29,646 nucleotides of DNA, taken from the NCBI GenBank assembly GCA_018699075.1, contig JABIPV010000199.1, positions 1 through 29,646 of the forward strand. The letters are read 5' to 3'. Within the stretch, counting starts at the first letter, position 1. The number at the start of each line of letters is the position of its first letter. Both the position numbers and the translations under genes were made by a program. Source of the DNA: Kordiimonadaceae bacterium. GTDB taxonomy: Bacteria > Pseudomonadota > Alphaproteobacteria > Sphingomonadales > Emcibacteraceae. Of this stretch, positions 7,768 through 15,624 are shown piece by piece. The notes below the pieces were generated by a model, which was not told the origin of the DNA, searched no databases, and worked only from the letters and a program-made list of their open reading frames with translations.

Positions 7768-8553
7768 ATGGATAGACGTAAATTTCTTGCCTCTGTGGGA
7801 GGTGCCGGTGCCCTAGCTGCCATGAGCGCAACTGAAAAAGTTGACGCACTTGAATATGCCATGACTGAAGAATTAGATACGCGAGTCGTACGCCCTGGCA
7901 TTTGTACTGCATATGGCAGCGAACCGATGAATTCTCCTAAAGCAAAAGAAGGCGCAAAATTTCACATGGGCCATGACCCTCGGCTTCCTCTGATGTCGGA
8001 TAAGCCAACACTTATTGAATTTTTTGAAAAACGTTTTGCGCCAGCTAACCATCTATTACAAAGTGGCGCATTAGCACTTAAATCAGGGCTTCCTGAAAAG
8101 ACCGTTCTTGCCTGTTTATTACATGATATTGGCGGCGGCGCGATCATGCGGACTGATCATGGATATTGGGGTGCTCAGCTGATTGAACCTTATGTGGATG
8201 AAGAGGTTTCTTGGGCAATTCGTCATCACCAATCTTTAAGATACTTCGCCGACGAAGATGTTGGCTATCCCTATCCCGAAGCTTACATTCGCTATTTCGG
8301 TAAAGATTTTAGCCCAGAGCCATATATCCATGAAGCTGCCGCTTACGCCAAAAACCACAAATGGTATATGACGGCGCGTCAAATTTGCATTAATGATGTT
8401 TATTCATTTGATCCGAACGTTACTGTTTCACTTGATATGTTCCACGGTATTATTGAACGCAATTTCAGGCAACCGGAAGAAGGGTTGGGATACGACGACA
8501 GCCCGTCAGCCCACATGTGGCGGACTATTATTTTTCCAAATAATTTCCTTTAA
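7768..8553 (+). CDS. Tat-exported HD-domain protein 1 (PhnZ/MIOX-like metal site)
   Basis: A 261-residue protein. The N-terminus DRRKFLASVGGAGALAAM is a twin-arginine signal (RR at 3-4), with a likely cleavage site after VDA near residue 27. The mature part has an HD-type metal pattern: H95, H119-D120, H131, H153/H154 and D210. The extra histidines beyond the minimal H-HD-D set suggest a two-metal centre, as in HD-GYP hydrolases and the diiron oxygenases PhnZ and myo-inositol oxygenase. Export by Tat fits a cofactor loaded in the cytoplasm. It starts an operon with a close paralogue and an MFS carrier, under the shared aromatic operator. I do not recognise a characterised homologue; oxygenase versus phosphohydrolase activity is open. 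Confidence 0.72.
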   Translation: MDRRKFLASVGGAGALAAMSATEKVDALEYAMTEELDTRVVRPGICTAYGSEPMNSPKAKEGAKFHMGHDPRLPLMSDKPTLIEFFEKRFAPANHLLQSGALALKSGLPEKTVLACLLHDIGGGAIMRTDHGYWGAQLIEPYVDEEVSWAIRHHQSLRYFADEDVGYPYPEAYIRYFGKDFSPEPYIHEAAAYAKNHKWYMTARQICINDVYSFDPNVTVSLDMFHGIIERNFRQPEEGLGYDDSPSAHMWRTIIFPNNFL

Positions 8554-8627
8554 TAACCACACTGATTAAAATAGGTATTTATTAGCCCAAAGATTAAGTA
8601 AAGATATATAAGATATAGGAAGACCAA

Positions 8628-9416
8628 ATGGACAGAAGAAAATTTATAGCCTCCGTCGGCGGTGCCACCGCACTCGCCGCCATGTCAATGGATCAAAAAG
8701 CTGATGCCTTAGAGCAAGCAATGGCAGCAGAACTAGAAACCATCGTCGTAAAACCCAGCCTTTGCACCACATTTGGCATTGATCAAAAACCAATTGTAAG
8801 AGGGCGCAAACGCGATAAGTTTTTCCATATGGGCCACGATCCGCGCCTACCGCGCATGTCCGATAAGCCAACACTGGTTGAATTTTACAAAAAACGTTTT
8901 GGTTCTGTTCAACATATGCTTCAGAGTGCACGCCTTGCCAAGATCAACGGCTTGCCTGAAACTACCGTACTTGCTTGTTTATTACATGATATTTCCGTTG
9001 GTGGACTTATTCGAGCCGATCATGGTTATTGGGGCTCACAACTTGTAGCACCCTATGTAACTGAGGAAATCACTTGGGCAATTAAATATCACCAATCACT
9101 ACGTTTTTATGCGGATGAAGAAGTGGGCTATCCCTACCCAGAAGCATACATACGTTTCTTCGGCGAAGATTTTGTTCCCGCCGATTATGTGGCAAAAGAC
9201 GCCGCTTACGCTAAAAATCACAAATGGTATATGACCGCACGTCAAATTTGCATTAACGATGTTTATTCTTTTGATCCAAATGTAAGCGTGGTAATCGAAG
9301 ATTTCGAAGACATCATAGGTCGCCATTTCAAACAACCCGAAGAAGGCTTAGGATACGACAACAGTCCATCGGCACACATGTGGCGTTCGATGATCTTCCC
9401 TACTAACTTCTTGTAA
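8628..9416 (+). CDS. Tat-exported HD-domain protein 2 (tandem paralogue)
   Basis: A 262-residue paralogue of the preceding gene, similar along its whole length. It has the same twin-arginine start (DRRKFIASVGGATALAAM), a KADA cleavage motif, and all proposed metal residues one position later (H96, H120-D121, H132, H154/H155, D211). Blocks such as NHKWYMTARQICINDVYSFD are identical in both. The leader is also shared (AAGATATAGGAA, a short purine stretch, CCAAA, ATG), showing that the duplication included the ribosome-binding region. No copy of the operator lies in the 74-base gap, so it is probably co-transcribed from site C. Differences cluster around residues 40-70 and 122-130, which may mean different substrates or a heterodimer. 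Function unknown. Confidence 0.72.
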   Translation: MDRRKFIASVGGATALAAMSMDQKADALEQAMAAELETIVVKPSLCTTFGIDQKPIVRGRKRDKFFHMGHDPRLPRMSDKPTLVEFYKKRFGSVQHMLQSARLAKINGLPETTVLACLLHDISVGGLIRADHGYWGSQLVAPYVTEEITWAIKYHQSLRFYADEEVGYPYPEAYIRFFGEDFVPADYVAKDAAYAKNHKWYMTARQICINDVYSFDPNVSVVIEDFEDIIGRHFKQPEEGLGYDNSPSAHMWRSMIFPTNFL

Positions 9417-9425
9417 GGGTATTTT

Positions 9426-10700
9426 GTGAACCTGATCAACACGTATTTCTCCGGAAAAGACCGTCCTCCGTTATTTTATTATGGCTGGGCGGTTGTTTTT
9501 GCATCCTTCATTTGCCATCTGTTTATTTTTGGCATCCCGACGGTTATGTTGCCACTGATTTATGGCCCCATGATTGACCAGTTCGGATGGACCCGGGGTG
9601 ACGTGGTTACCTTGGCCAGTGCAAAATTTACAGCTGGCGCTATTTCCGCCTTTTTCATTGGCGAATTTATTCAGCGCTACGGAGTAAAGCTCACCACTTT
9701 TCTCAGCAGCGTCCTTGTCGGCCTAACGATGATTAGCTTTATCTTTATTTCTGAAATGTGGCATTTGCCCGTAGCTGGTGCCTTTCTTGGTGTCGGATCC
9801 ATCAGCCTCGTGATCTGTATAAAAGTTATTGTCTCCCGCTGGTTCGAAGGCCGCCTTGGCCTTGCCCTTGGCCTTGCGTTGCTCGGAAGTGCTGCTGCGG
9901 GATCATTGCTGACTTTTGTTATGGAACCTCTGATCACAACTTATGGCTGGCGCATGGCCGTTGCTATATTAAGCGCAGGCGTGTGGTTCATTGCTTTACC
10001 GGTATTTATGTTGGTTTCCCGTGAACAACCGGATGACCTCGGCCTTAAAACCGACGGCATTCAGGTCTCCCCCGATAAATTAAAGCGCGAAATGCCCACA
10101 GAGTTTTTGGATTTTGCCGCCATCGTTAAAGGTAAAACTTTCATCGCCATGGCCTTCGGCATCTTCTTAATTGGCTTCGTTGATCAAGGATTACTGCAAC
10201 ATACCGTCGAATATATTGATAAAGAAGCGGGCCTTGGCCGCGACCTCGCCCGCTATGGCTTTAGCTTAATTTTCACCATCAGCATATTAGGTAAAATCGG
10301 CTTTGGCTGGATCTTTGACAAGCTGGCCATTAAAGGCGTGATGCTTTGTTATATCGCCATCGGCTTCGGCGTCCTCCTCGCCTTCCCGGTTGGCGGTTTT
10401 GAAACATTAATTGCCTTTTGTGTAGCGCGTGGTTTATCCCACGGCGGCACCATCGTCGACGTCCCGTACCTCGCCCGTCAAGCCTATGGCCCGGCACTGC
10501 TGCCCAGAACCATCGGTACCTTAACCATGATCCTTTCCTGCGGTTTCGCACTCGGCCCGTATGTTATTGGCAAAATTTACGACATCACCGGAAGCTACGA
10601 CAACGCTTTTTATCTATGTATCGCCCTCACTTTACTCGCAACTACCTCCCTAATATTCGTCAGACCCGCTTACCGTGAATGGTTAAAAGAACAAGGATAA
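9426..10700 (+). CDS. MFS transporter, OFA/monocarboxylate-like (second copy)
   Basis: A 424-residue, 12-helix inner-membrane carrier related to the one at 199-1470. It shares the N-terminal FYYGWAVVFASF pattern typical of OFA/MCT carriers, the GWTRGDVVTLASAKFTAGAIS helix-2 region and the C-terminal REWLK tail. Motif A is degenerate (FIGEFIQRYGVK). The start is a GTG at 9426 with AAGGG six bases upstream, only nine bases after the stop of the second HD-protein gene, so the two are probably translated together. Being co-transcribed with two periplasmic proteins suggests uptake of the product that those proteins make outside the inner membrane; this is inference. Confidence 0.84.
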   Translation: MNLINTYFSGKDRPPLFYYGWAVVFASFICHLFIFGIPTVMLPLIYGPMIDQFGWTRGDVVTLASAKFTAGAISAFFIGEFIQRYGVKLTTFLSSVLVGLTMISFIFISEMWHLPVAGAFLGVGSISLVICIKVIVSRWFEGRLGLALGLALLGSAAAGSLLTFVMEPLITTYGWRMAVAILSAGVWFIALPVFMLVSREQPDDLGLKTDGIQVSPDKLKREMPTEFLDFAAIVKGKTFIAMAFGIFLIGFVDQGLLQHTVEYIDKEAGLGRDLARYGFSLIFTISILGKIGFGWIFDKLAIKGVMLCYIAIGFGVLLAFPVGGFETLIAFCVARGLSHGGTIVDVPYLARQAYGPALLPRTIGTLTMILSCGFALGPYVIGKIYDITGSYDNAFYLCIALTLLATTSLIFVRPAYREWLKEQG

Positions 10701-10810
10701 ACTCCTATACGAGGCCCCGCATAACCAGCAATTGCCATATTACCCATAAGCCTATATATTTATAAACTTACTTTTGACAAATTTTATGAATTAAAAAGGA
10801 AAATATCGCA

Positions 10811-12676
10811 ATGCGTGAAATGGGAGTGATTTTATATACTGTTATTATATTTTTCAGCACAATTGGAACAGGATTAACGGCTCAGCAATTAACGGATACA
10901 CGCCCTAATATCATACTGATTAATACGGATGATCAAGGTTATGGTGACATCGGCTTTACCGGAAATTCAATCATCAACACGCCTAATATTGATATGCTGG
11001 CCAATCAAAGTACCCGTTTCACCAATTTTCATGTGGACCCCACGTGCGCTCCCAGTCGGGCGGCACTATTAACAGGCAAAAACTCTCTGCATGCAGGGGT
11101 TTGGCACACTGAAATGGGGCGACATTTTTTACCAACCGAGCAAATTACTTTAGCAGAAATACTAAAAGAGGTCGGATACAAAACCGGGATTTTTGGCAAA
11201 TGGCATCTTGGCGATAATTACCCTTACCGTCCGCAAGACCAGGGCTTTGATCAGGTTGTCATCCATGGGGGTGGTGGCGTAGGACAAACGGCAGATTATT
11301 GGGGCAATGATCAATTTGACGATACTTATTTTTATAACGAAGAGGTGCGCTCATATTCCGGTTACGCGACTGATATCTGGTTTTCCGAGGCAAATAAATT
11401 TATCAAAGAAAATAAAGACGAACCTTTCTTTGCCTATATCGCCCCTAATGCGCCACATCAACCGTGGCTGGTGCCGGAAAAGGATATCATTCCATACCGT
11501 GAAATGGGCCTACCAGAACCGATGGCCCGCTTTTATGCCATGATCAGTAACATTGATGACAATATAAAAATATTAAGAGACCAATTGAGCACGCTTGGTA
11601 TCGATAATAATACCATATTGATATTCATGACCGATAACGGAAGCGCATTAGCCAATCAAACAGACGGTGAGCCGCGCAATTATATCGATAAAGCCGTCCA
11701 GAAAAAACTGGGTCTATCTGATGAAAGCCTTAACGCCGGAATGAGAGAGGGTAAAAGCTCAATATATGAAGGCGGACACCGGGTACCATTTTTCGTCCAT
11801 TGGCCCGCAGGTGGTATTACCCAGTCCCGAGATGTGGACCGACTTACCGCACATTATGATATCCTGCCTACGCTCATGGAAATGGCAAAAATAACCAATA
11901 AACCACCAAGTGATATTGACGGCATTAGCCTCGCAGGTATTATGACAAACGATGCGCCGCAACTTATTAACCGCCATATCGTTGTGACACAGCAGAGAGT
12001 AGACATCCCCAATCCCGACAGACCCTATGCCGTGATGAATGATGAATGGAGGTATACATATATCCCCAAAGGCGATAAATCAGGAACATCAGAACCAGAA
12101 TTATACAAAATCAATGAAGATACAGGTCAACAAAAAAATCTAATTGACCAATTCCCCCAGATCGCCGTTGCAATGAAAAAAAAATATGATAAATGGTGGC
12201 AACATTCCGCCCCAGATACAACTGCACTGCGATTTGTCGTCGGCAATGATGCACAAAACCCTACAAGGTTAGCGGCCAGTGATTGGGCATCCCCCAATGG
12301 CCTCGACGCCAGACCAGGCTCGAAAGCCGTTGAAGTTATAGAATTTGGCCGTTCAACCTGGTGGATTGGTTATGAAACCGATTATGACAGCTATCCGTGG
12401 CCCATCGAAGTTGATAAGCAAGGCACGTATGACATCAGCCTTTATTTACATGATAAAACTGCCCATAAATCCATTGATCGCAAATATGCGGTACTTGAAT
12501 TAAATGAGGGATTAATGATCCAAAAAATTGATCAAAATGCCACCTATGTTAAATTCGAAAAAGTCCTTAATAAAGGTGAAAATTCCTTAAGATCATGGTT
12601 TACCAACAACGCCGATGGCAGCTGGAACATGAATTCAACCATGCCCGCTTTTTATGTATATCTAGAACGAAAGTAA
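10811..12676 (+). CDS. Secreted type I sulfatase (arylsulfatase-like)
   Basis: A 621-residue alkaline-phosphatase-superfamily enzyme. Residues 1-25 form a Sec signal peptide ending near TAQQ. The catalytic core starts at RPNIILINTDDQGYGD (metal aspartates) and contains the sulfatase signature C79-A-P-S-R followed by AALLTG, the site converted to formylglycine. Further active-site blocks are GKWHLGD, PNAPHQPW and FMTDNGS. After about residue 470 there is an extra domain of roughly 150 residues rich in Trp and Tyr, probably a beta-sandwich. An AAAAAGGA box precedes the ATG. The likely reaction is hydrolysis of a sulfate ester in the periplasm; the substrate could be a sulfated phenol or a sulfated sugar. 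It follows the MFS gene by 110 bases and carries no copy of the shared operator, so co-regulation is uncertain. An anaerobic or FGE maturase is not encoded in the window. Confidence 0.88.
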   Translation: MREMGVILYTVIIFFSTIGTGLTAQQLTDTRPNIILINTDDQGYGDIGFTGNSIINTPNIDMLANQSTRFTNFHVDPTCAPSRAALLTGKNSLHAGVWHTEMGRHFLPTEQITLAEILKEVGYKTGIFGKWHLGDNYPYRPQDQGFDQVVIHGGGGVGQTADYWGNDQFDDTYFYNEEVRSYSGYATDIWFSEANKFIKENKDEPFFAYIAPNAPHQPWLVPEKDIIPYREMGLPEPMARFYAMISNIDDNIKILRDQLSTLGIDNNTILIFMTDNGSALANQTDGEPRNYIDKAVQKKLGLSDESLNAGMREGKSSIYEGGHRVPFFVHWPAGGITQSRDVDRLTAHYDILPTLMEMAKITNKPPSDIDGISLAGIMTNDAPQLINRHIVVTQQRVDIPNPDRPYAVMNDEWRYTYIPKGDKSGTSEPELYKINEDTGQQKNLIDQFPQIAVAMKKKYDKWWQHSAPDTTALRFVVGNDAQNPTRLAASDWASPNGLDARPGSKAVEVIEFGRSTWWIGYETDYDSYPWPIEVDKQGTYDISLYLHDKTAHKSIDRKYAVLELNEGLMIQKIDQNATYVKFEKVLNKGENSLRSWFTNNADGSWNMNSTMPAFYVYLERK

Positions 12677-12700
12677 ACGAGCAATTATTTGGAGAAAACG

Positions 12701-13516
12701 TTGAATGGATCAATGAAAAAAGCAAATGTTGAATTAACAGACGAACAAATACAGCAATACCAAGAACAAGGCTTCCTCGTTTTACCACAACTTTCTACCC
12801 CCGAAGAACTTGCTCAAATTCGTGCCATTTATGATCGGCTTTTTTCTCAGCAAGCAGGGCGTGATGCGGGACTTTATTTAGATCTGGGTGGTGTTGATGA
12901 TGAAGGTCAGGAAACTGAGCAAGCAATTCCGCAAATTCTTGACATGATCGCCCTTGCCCCTGAGCTAGAACATACGCTTCTTCGGGCTAATTCTTTGGTC
13001 ATTGGCAAACAGCTTTACGGTGACGGTGGGCAAATAAAAGGCGATATGGCAATTTTGAAGCCCGCGAAAACAGCCCCTGAAACTCCCTGGCATCAGGATG
13101 AAGCCTACTGGGACGTGACAAAAAAGCATCGCGCCTGTAGCATTTGGGTACCACTCCTGGATGTGACGATGGAAAGTGGCTGCATGTCATATATTCCGGG
13201 AAGCCATAAACTTGGTATTTTTCCCCATCAACGGATGAATAACGACCCGCGCATTCATGCATTGGAAATAGTTGAAAACTGCACCGATTTATCAACGGCC
13301 GTCGCCTGCCCCGTCAAGGCTGGTGAGGCGATTGTCCATGATCAACGAATGTTGCATTATGCAGGGCCGAATGTATCTGATTTACCAAGGCGAGCCTATA
13401 TAAGCGGCTATCGCTTTAGCCCCACGCCCAGAAAAGCCGGAGAAGAGCGTACCTTTGCATGGGCCGATACGGAACAGTCACGTTTTACAGAAACTATCGA
13501 TAATTTAGAAAAGTGA
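12701..13516 (+). CDS. Phytanoyl-CoA dioxygenase (PhyH) family protein
   Basis: A protein of about 271 residues with the Fe(II)/2-oxoglutarate oxygenase fold of the PhyH family. The iron ligands are visible as WHQDEAYWD (H131, D133) and HYAGPN (H219), with a 2-oxoglutarate-binding arginine likely in LPRRAYISGYRF. The N-terminal LTDEQIQQYQEQGFLVLPQL is typical of the family. Three starts are in frame: TTG 12689, TTG 12701 and ATG 12713. GGAG at 12691-12694 is six bases before the TTG at 12701, which is chosen; ATG 12713 would have its box 18 bases away. It lies 24 bases after the sulfatase and is probably co-transcribed. Members oxidise many small molecules, so the substrate is unknown. Confidence 0.8.
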   Translation: MNGSMKKANVELTDEQIQQYQEQGFLVLPQLSTPEELAQIRAIYDRLFSQQAGRDAGLYLDLGGVDDEGQETEQAIPQILDMIALAPELEHTLLRANSLVIGKQLYGDGGQIKGDMAILKPAKTAPETPWHQDEAYWDVTKKHRACSIWVPLLDVTMESGCMSYIPGSHKLGIFPHQRMNNDPRIHALEIVENCTDLSTAVACPVKAGEAIVHDQRMLHYAGPNVSDLPRRAYISGYRFSPTPRKAGEERTFAWADTEQSRFTETIDNLEK

Positions 13517-13530
13517 TGGGTCCTGAGAAC

Positions 13531-13622
13531 TTAGGTTTTAGTCTCGCCTCAGGCGCCGGCGCTCGCGCTTGGCTTACGCGAAAAAGTTCGCGAGGGCCAG
13601 TCGGCCCTAGTAGTAAAACTAA
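13531..13622. repeat. GC-rich multi-hairpin intergenic element
   Basis: This stretch of about 92 bases is clearly richer in GC than its surroundings and is built from nested inverted repeats. The outer arms are TTAGGTTTTA (13531) and TAAAACTAA (13614-13622). Inside are the palindrome GCGCCGGCGC (13553-13562), a CGCGAA-AAAG-TTCGCG hairpin (13577-13592) and an AGGGCC-AGTC-GGCCCT hairpin (13593-13608). It separates two convergent genes. The structure suggests a REP/MITE-like dispersed repeat that may also serve as a two-way transcription terminator. Only one copy is present here, so repeat status is inferred. Confidence 0.55.
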
Positions 13623-13640
13623 CTTTTATTGCTTATTTTT

Positions 13641-14828
13641 TTACTTAAGTTCCACTGTCATGGGATCATAGGAATAAAGCCATTCGCCACGTTCTTTGGC
13701 GATGTTCTTTTTACCAAATCCTGCTTCAAATTCTTCCTTATTAGAAAGATGATATAAATCACCATGTTCTGTACTTTCCGTCACGATCCTAGCTGTGCGG
13801 TCAACGCGGTTACGCGCGAACATATCAAGTGCTTCGGCGATGTCATCGTTGGCATTAATGGAACGCATAAGCACGGCGGCATCTTCGATCGCCATAACCG
13901 CGCCTGATGCCATGTAGGGAAGTGTCGGATGAGCAGCATCGCCCATGATCACGGCGCGCTTTGTCGCCCAGTTATATATGGGTTTACGGTTATTAAGCGC
14001 CCAGCGGTAGCATTGGTCCTTATCGATATTATCAATAATGATTTGGATTTCTTCGTTCCAACCTTCGAAATCATCCTTGAGTTCTTGCCAATCGGCCTTC
14101 ACGGTCCAGCTTTCTTCGGTCCAACTGTCATTTTCTACGCAGGCCACGAAATTTAGGACTTTTCCAGAACGCAGATAATAAACCACCGCATGTTTCTTTG
14201 GTCCGCACCAGATGGCAACGATTTTATCCATAAAATCTTCGGGTAATTTTTCAACTGGCACCGTCGCACGCCATGCCACTTGGCCGGTAAAGTTTGGTTC
14301 CGTCGCGCCGACGACCTGATCACGGATCGCCGATTTAATACCGTCAGCACCGATTAAAATATCGCCTGCTATTTTACGGCCATCCGACAGATTAAGTGTC
14401 ACACTGTCATCTGTTTCATCAAAACCAATGGCGGTTGAATTTAACACCACTGCATCCGGGTCGAGTTCAAGCACACGGTCGGCGAGAATTTGGTGAATAT
14501 CGCTTCTGTGGATATGATAATACGGTGCGCCGTGGGCCTTTTCATGGGCCTCAGCCAAAGGAACTTTATGCAACACTTCACCGCTATCAAAAAGGCGGAA
14601 TTCGAATGATTTTGGTTTTACGGAAACCGCCGCCATTTGATCGGCAAGTCCCAGATGATGCAAAACTTTCACCGCGTTGGCGCTGGTTTGAATACCCGCA
14701 CCAATTTCACCAAGTTTCGGTGCCGTTTCATAAACACGTACATTATAGCCTTCTTGTAATAAACAAGCTGCGGCAGCTAGTCCGCCGATGCCTGCGCCGG
14801 CAATAATGATTTTTTTTGATTTATCCAT
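13641..14828 (-). CDS. FAD-dependent aromatic hydroxylase (3-hydroxybenzoate 6-hydroxylase / salicylate hydroxylase type)
   Basis: A 395-residue group A flavoprotein monooxygenase. It has the dinucleotide-binding motif GAGIGG at residues 11-16, the DG-type segment LIGADGIKSAIRDQV, and the flavin motif GDAAHP around D297 with the following PYMASGAVMAIEDA. Overall it looks like the salicylate hydroxylase / 3-hydroxybenzoate 6-hydroxylase / 6-hydroxynicotinate 3-monooxygenase branch. Since gentisate dioxygenase is encoded nearby, para-hydroxylation of 3-hydroxybenzoate or a relative to gentisate is the best guess. It starts two bases after the stop of the upstream RraA gene and lacks a strong box of its own, indicating translational coupling. 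Decarboxylating activity on a hydroxy-pyridine carboxylate is an alternative. Confidence 0.82.
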   Translation of the reverse strand: MDKSKKIIIAGAGIGGLAAAACLLQEGYNVRVYETAPKLGEIGAGIQTSANAVKVLHHLGLADQMAAVSVKPKSFEFRLFDSGEVLHKVPLAEAHEKAHGAPYYHIHRSDIHQILADRVLELDPDAVVLNSTAIGFDETDDSVTLNLSDGRKIAGDILIGADGIKSAIRDQVVGATEPNFTGQVAWRATVPVEKLPEDFMDKIVAIWCGPKKHAVVYYLRSGKVLNFVACVENDSWTEESWTVKADWQELKDDFEGWNEEIQIIIDNIDKDQCYRWALNNRKPIYNWATKRAVIMGDAAHPTLPYMASGAVMAIEDAAVLMRSINANDDIAEALDMFARNRVDRTARIVTESTEHGDLYHLSNKEEFEAGFGKKNIAKERGEWLYSYDPMTVELK

Positions 14829-14830
14829 TT

Positions 14831-15496
14831 TTACTTACCCATCTCATTAAGCATATTTTCGTAATTTGATCCCATTACTGTTCCAACGGGTGTGCCGCTT
14901 CGAACCGCTTCAGTCATCAATTGTTCTTTACTGACGATACGTTCGGCAATTTTGATCACTTCTTCCGCGCGTCCTGCCGGGATAAAGACAACCGCACTGC
15001 CATCAGCAATAACCACGTCGCCTTCGTTTACTTTAACATCACCAACAGTAATTTCCGTATTATAAGATTGTTCATAAATGCGGGCGCGGGCAGTACGGGC
15101 CGTGTGACCACGGGCATAAACGGTAAAACCAAGCCCTGCTGCTTCATCAATATCGCGGGCGGGCCCTTCGACGATCACGCCTTCTATGCCATTATGTTGT
15201 GCCGCGTTTGATAGCACACCGCCCCAACCTGCGGCATCAATGCCAGTACGTTGTTCTATGACAATAACATTGCCTTTTGCACCCATTTCAATCGCACCAG
15301 AACATAAATGTTTTACACTGCCACCTTCCGGTTTACCTGCAACAAGTTTCACCGTAAGTGTGCGGCCGATGATTTTATCTTTGGTTGTTTGGTTATTAAT
15401 GCCTGTTACTTCACCGGGTAGCCCGAGGCTATCCATTGCGTCTGAAACCGCACAGCTATCAATGGCTTTTAGGCGGTTAAGGAGATCGTCAGTCAT
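14831..15496 (-). CDS. RraA-family aldolase (LigK-like), copy 1
   Basis: A 221-residue RraA-fold protein. Characteristic segments are CAVSDAMDSLG, the WGGVLSNAAQHNGIEGVIVEG stretch and the metal- and substrate-binding Arg-Asp in GPARD, then FTVYARG. Family members with these residues include 4-hydroxy-4-methyl-2-oxoglutarate / 4-carboxy-4-hydroxy-2-oxoadipate aldolase, which yields pyruvate plus oxaloacetate. That is the step after LigJ. An in-frame TTG at 15508 exists, but GGA lies seven bases before the ATG at 15496, and the resulting length equals that of the copy at 21432-22097. First gene of a two-gene operon with the FAD hydroxylase. Plain RNase E inhibitor function is unlikely in this setting. 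Confidence 0.78.
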   Translation of the reverse strand: MTDDLLNRLKAIDSCAVSDAMDSLGLPGEVTGINNQTTKDKIIGRTLTVKLVAGKPEGGSVKHLCSGAIEMGAKGNVIVIEQRTGIDAAGWGGVLSNAAQHNGIEGVIVEGPARDIDEAAGLGFTVYARGHTARTARARIYEQSYNTEITVGDVKVNEGDVVIADGSAVVFIPAGRAEEVIKIAERIVSKEQLMTEAVRSGTPVGTVMGSNYENMLNEMGK

Positions 15497-15553
15497 TTGT
15501 AATTCCAAACTTAAAGAGGTAAAATATTAAAAAGCGTCCTTGCTATTTTAATG

Positions 15554-15608
15554 TTATTATAATAATAGTAATTCAAGCTAATAATACTAATTACAGAACG
15601 CCTGTCAA
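15554..15608. promoter_or_regulatory. Divergent promoter region with operator site D
   Basis: The perfect core TTATTATAATAA at 15554-15565 lies about midway between the divergent RraA (57 bases) and maleylacetate reductase (59 bases) starts. For the minus-strand operon, TTGACA (complement of 15603-15608) and TATTAT (complement of 15581-15586) are separated by 16 bases, a strong-looking promoter whose start site would fall just upstream of or in the operator. One site can therefore control both directions. Confidence 0.6.
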
Positions 15609-15624
15609 GCGTAGGAGCAAAGAA

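Noticed and set aside
7768..9416. The tandem repeat of similar sequence as a mobile element or an assembly duplication
   Set aside because: The copies differ substantially at DNA level while keeping the proposed metal residues, indicating an old gene duplication under selection.
10774..10779. TTGACA as the -35 box of a promoter for the sulfatase
   Set aside because: No convincing -10 box lies at the right distance before the ribosome-binding site, so a separate promoter cannot be supported.
13535..13622. Possible short arginine-rich reading frame through the GC-rich element
   Set aside because: The base pattern is explained by nested hairpins; there is no start with a ribosome-binding site and no protein-like composition.
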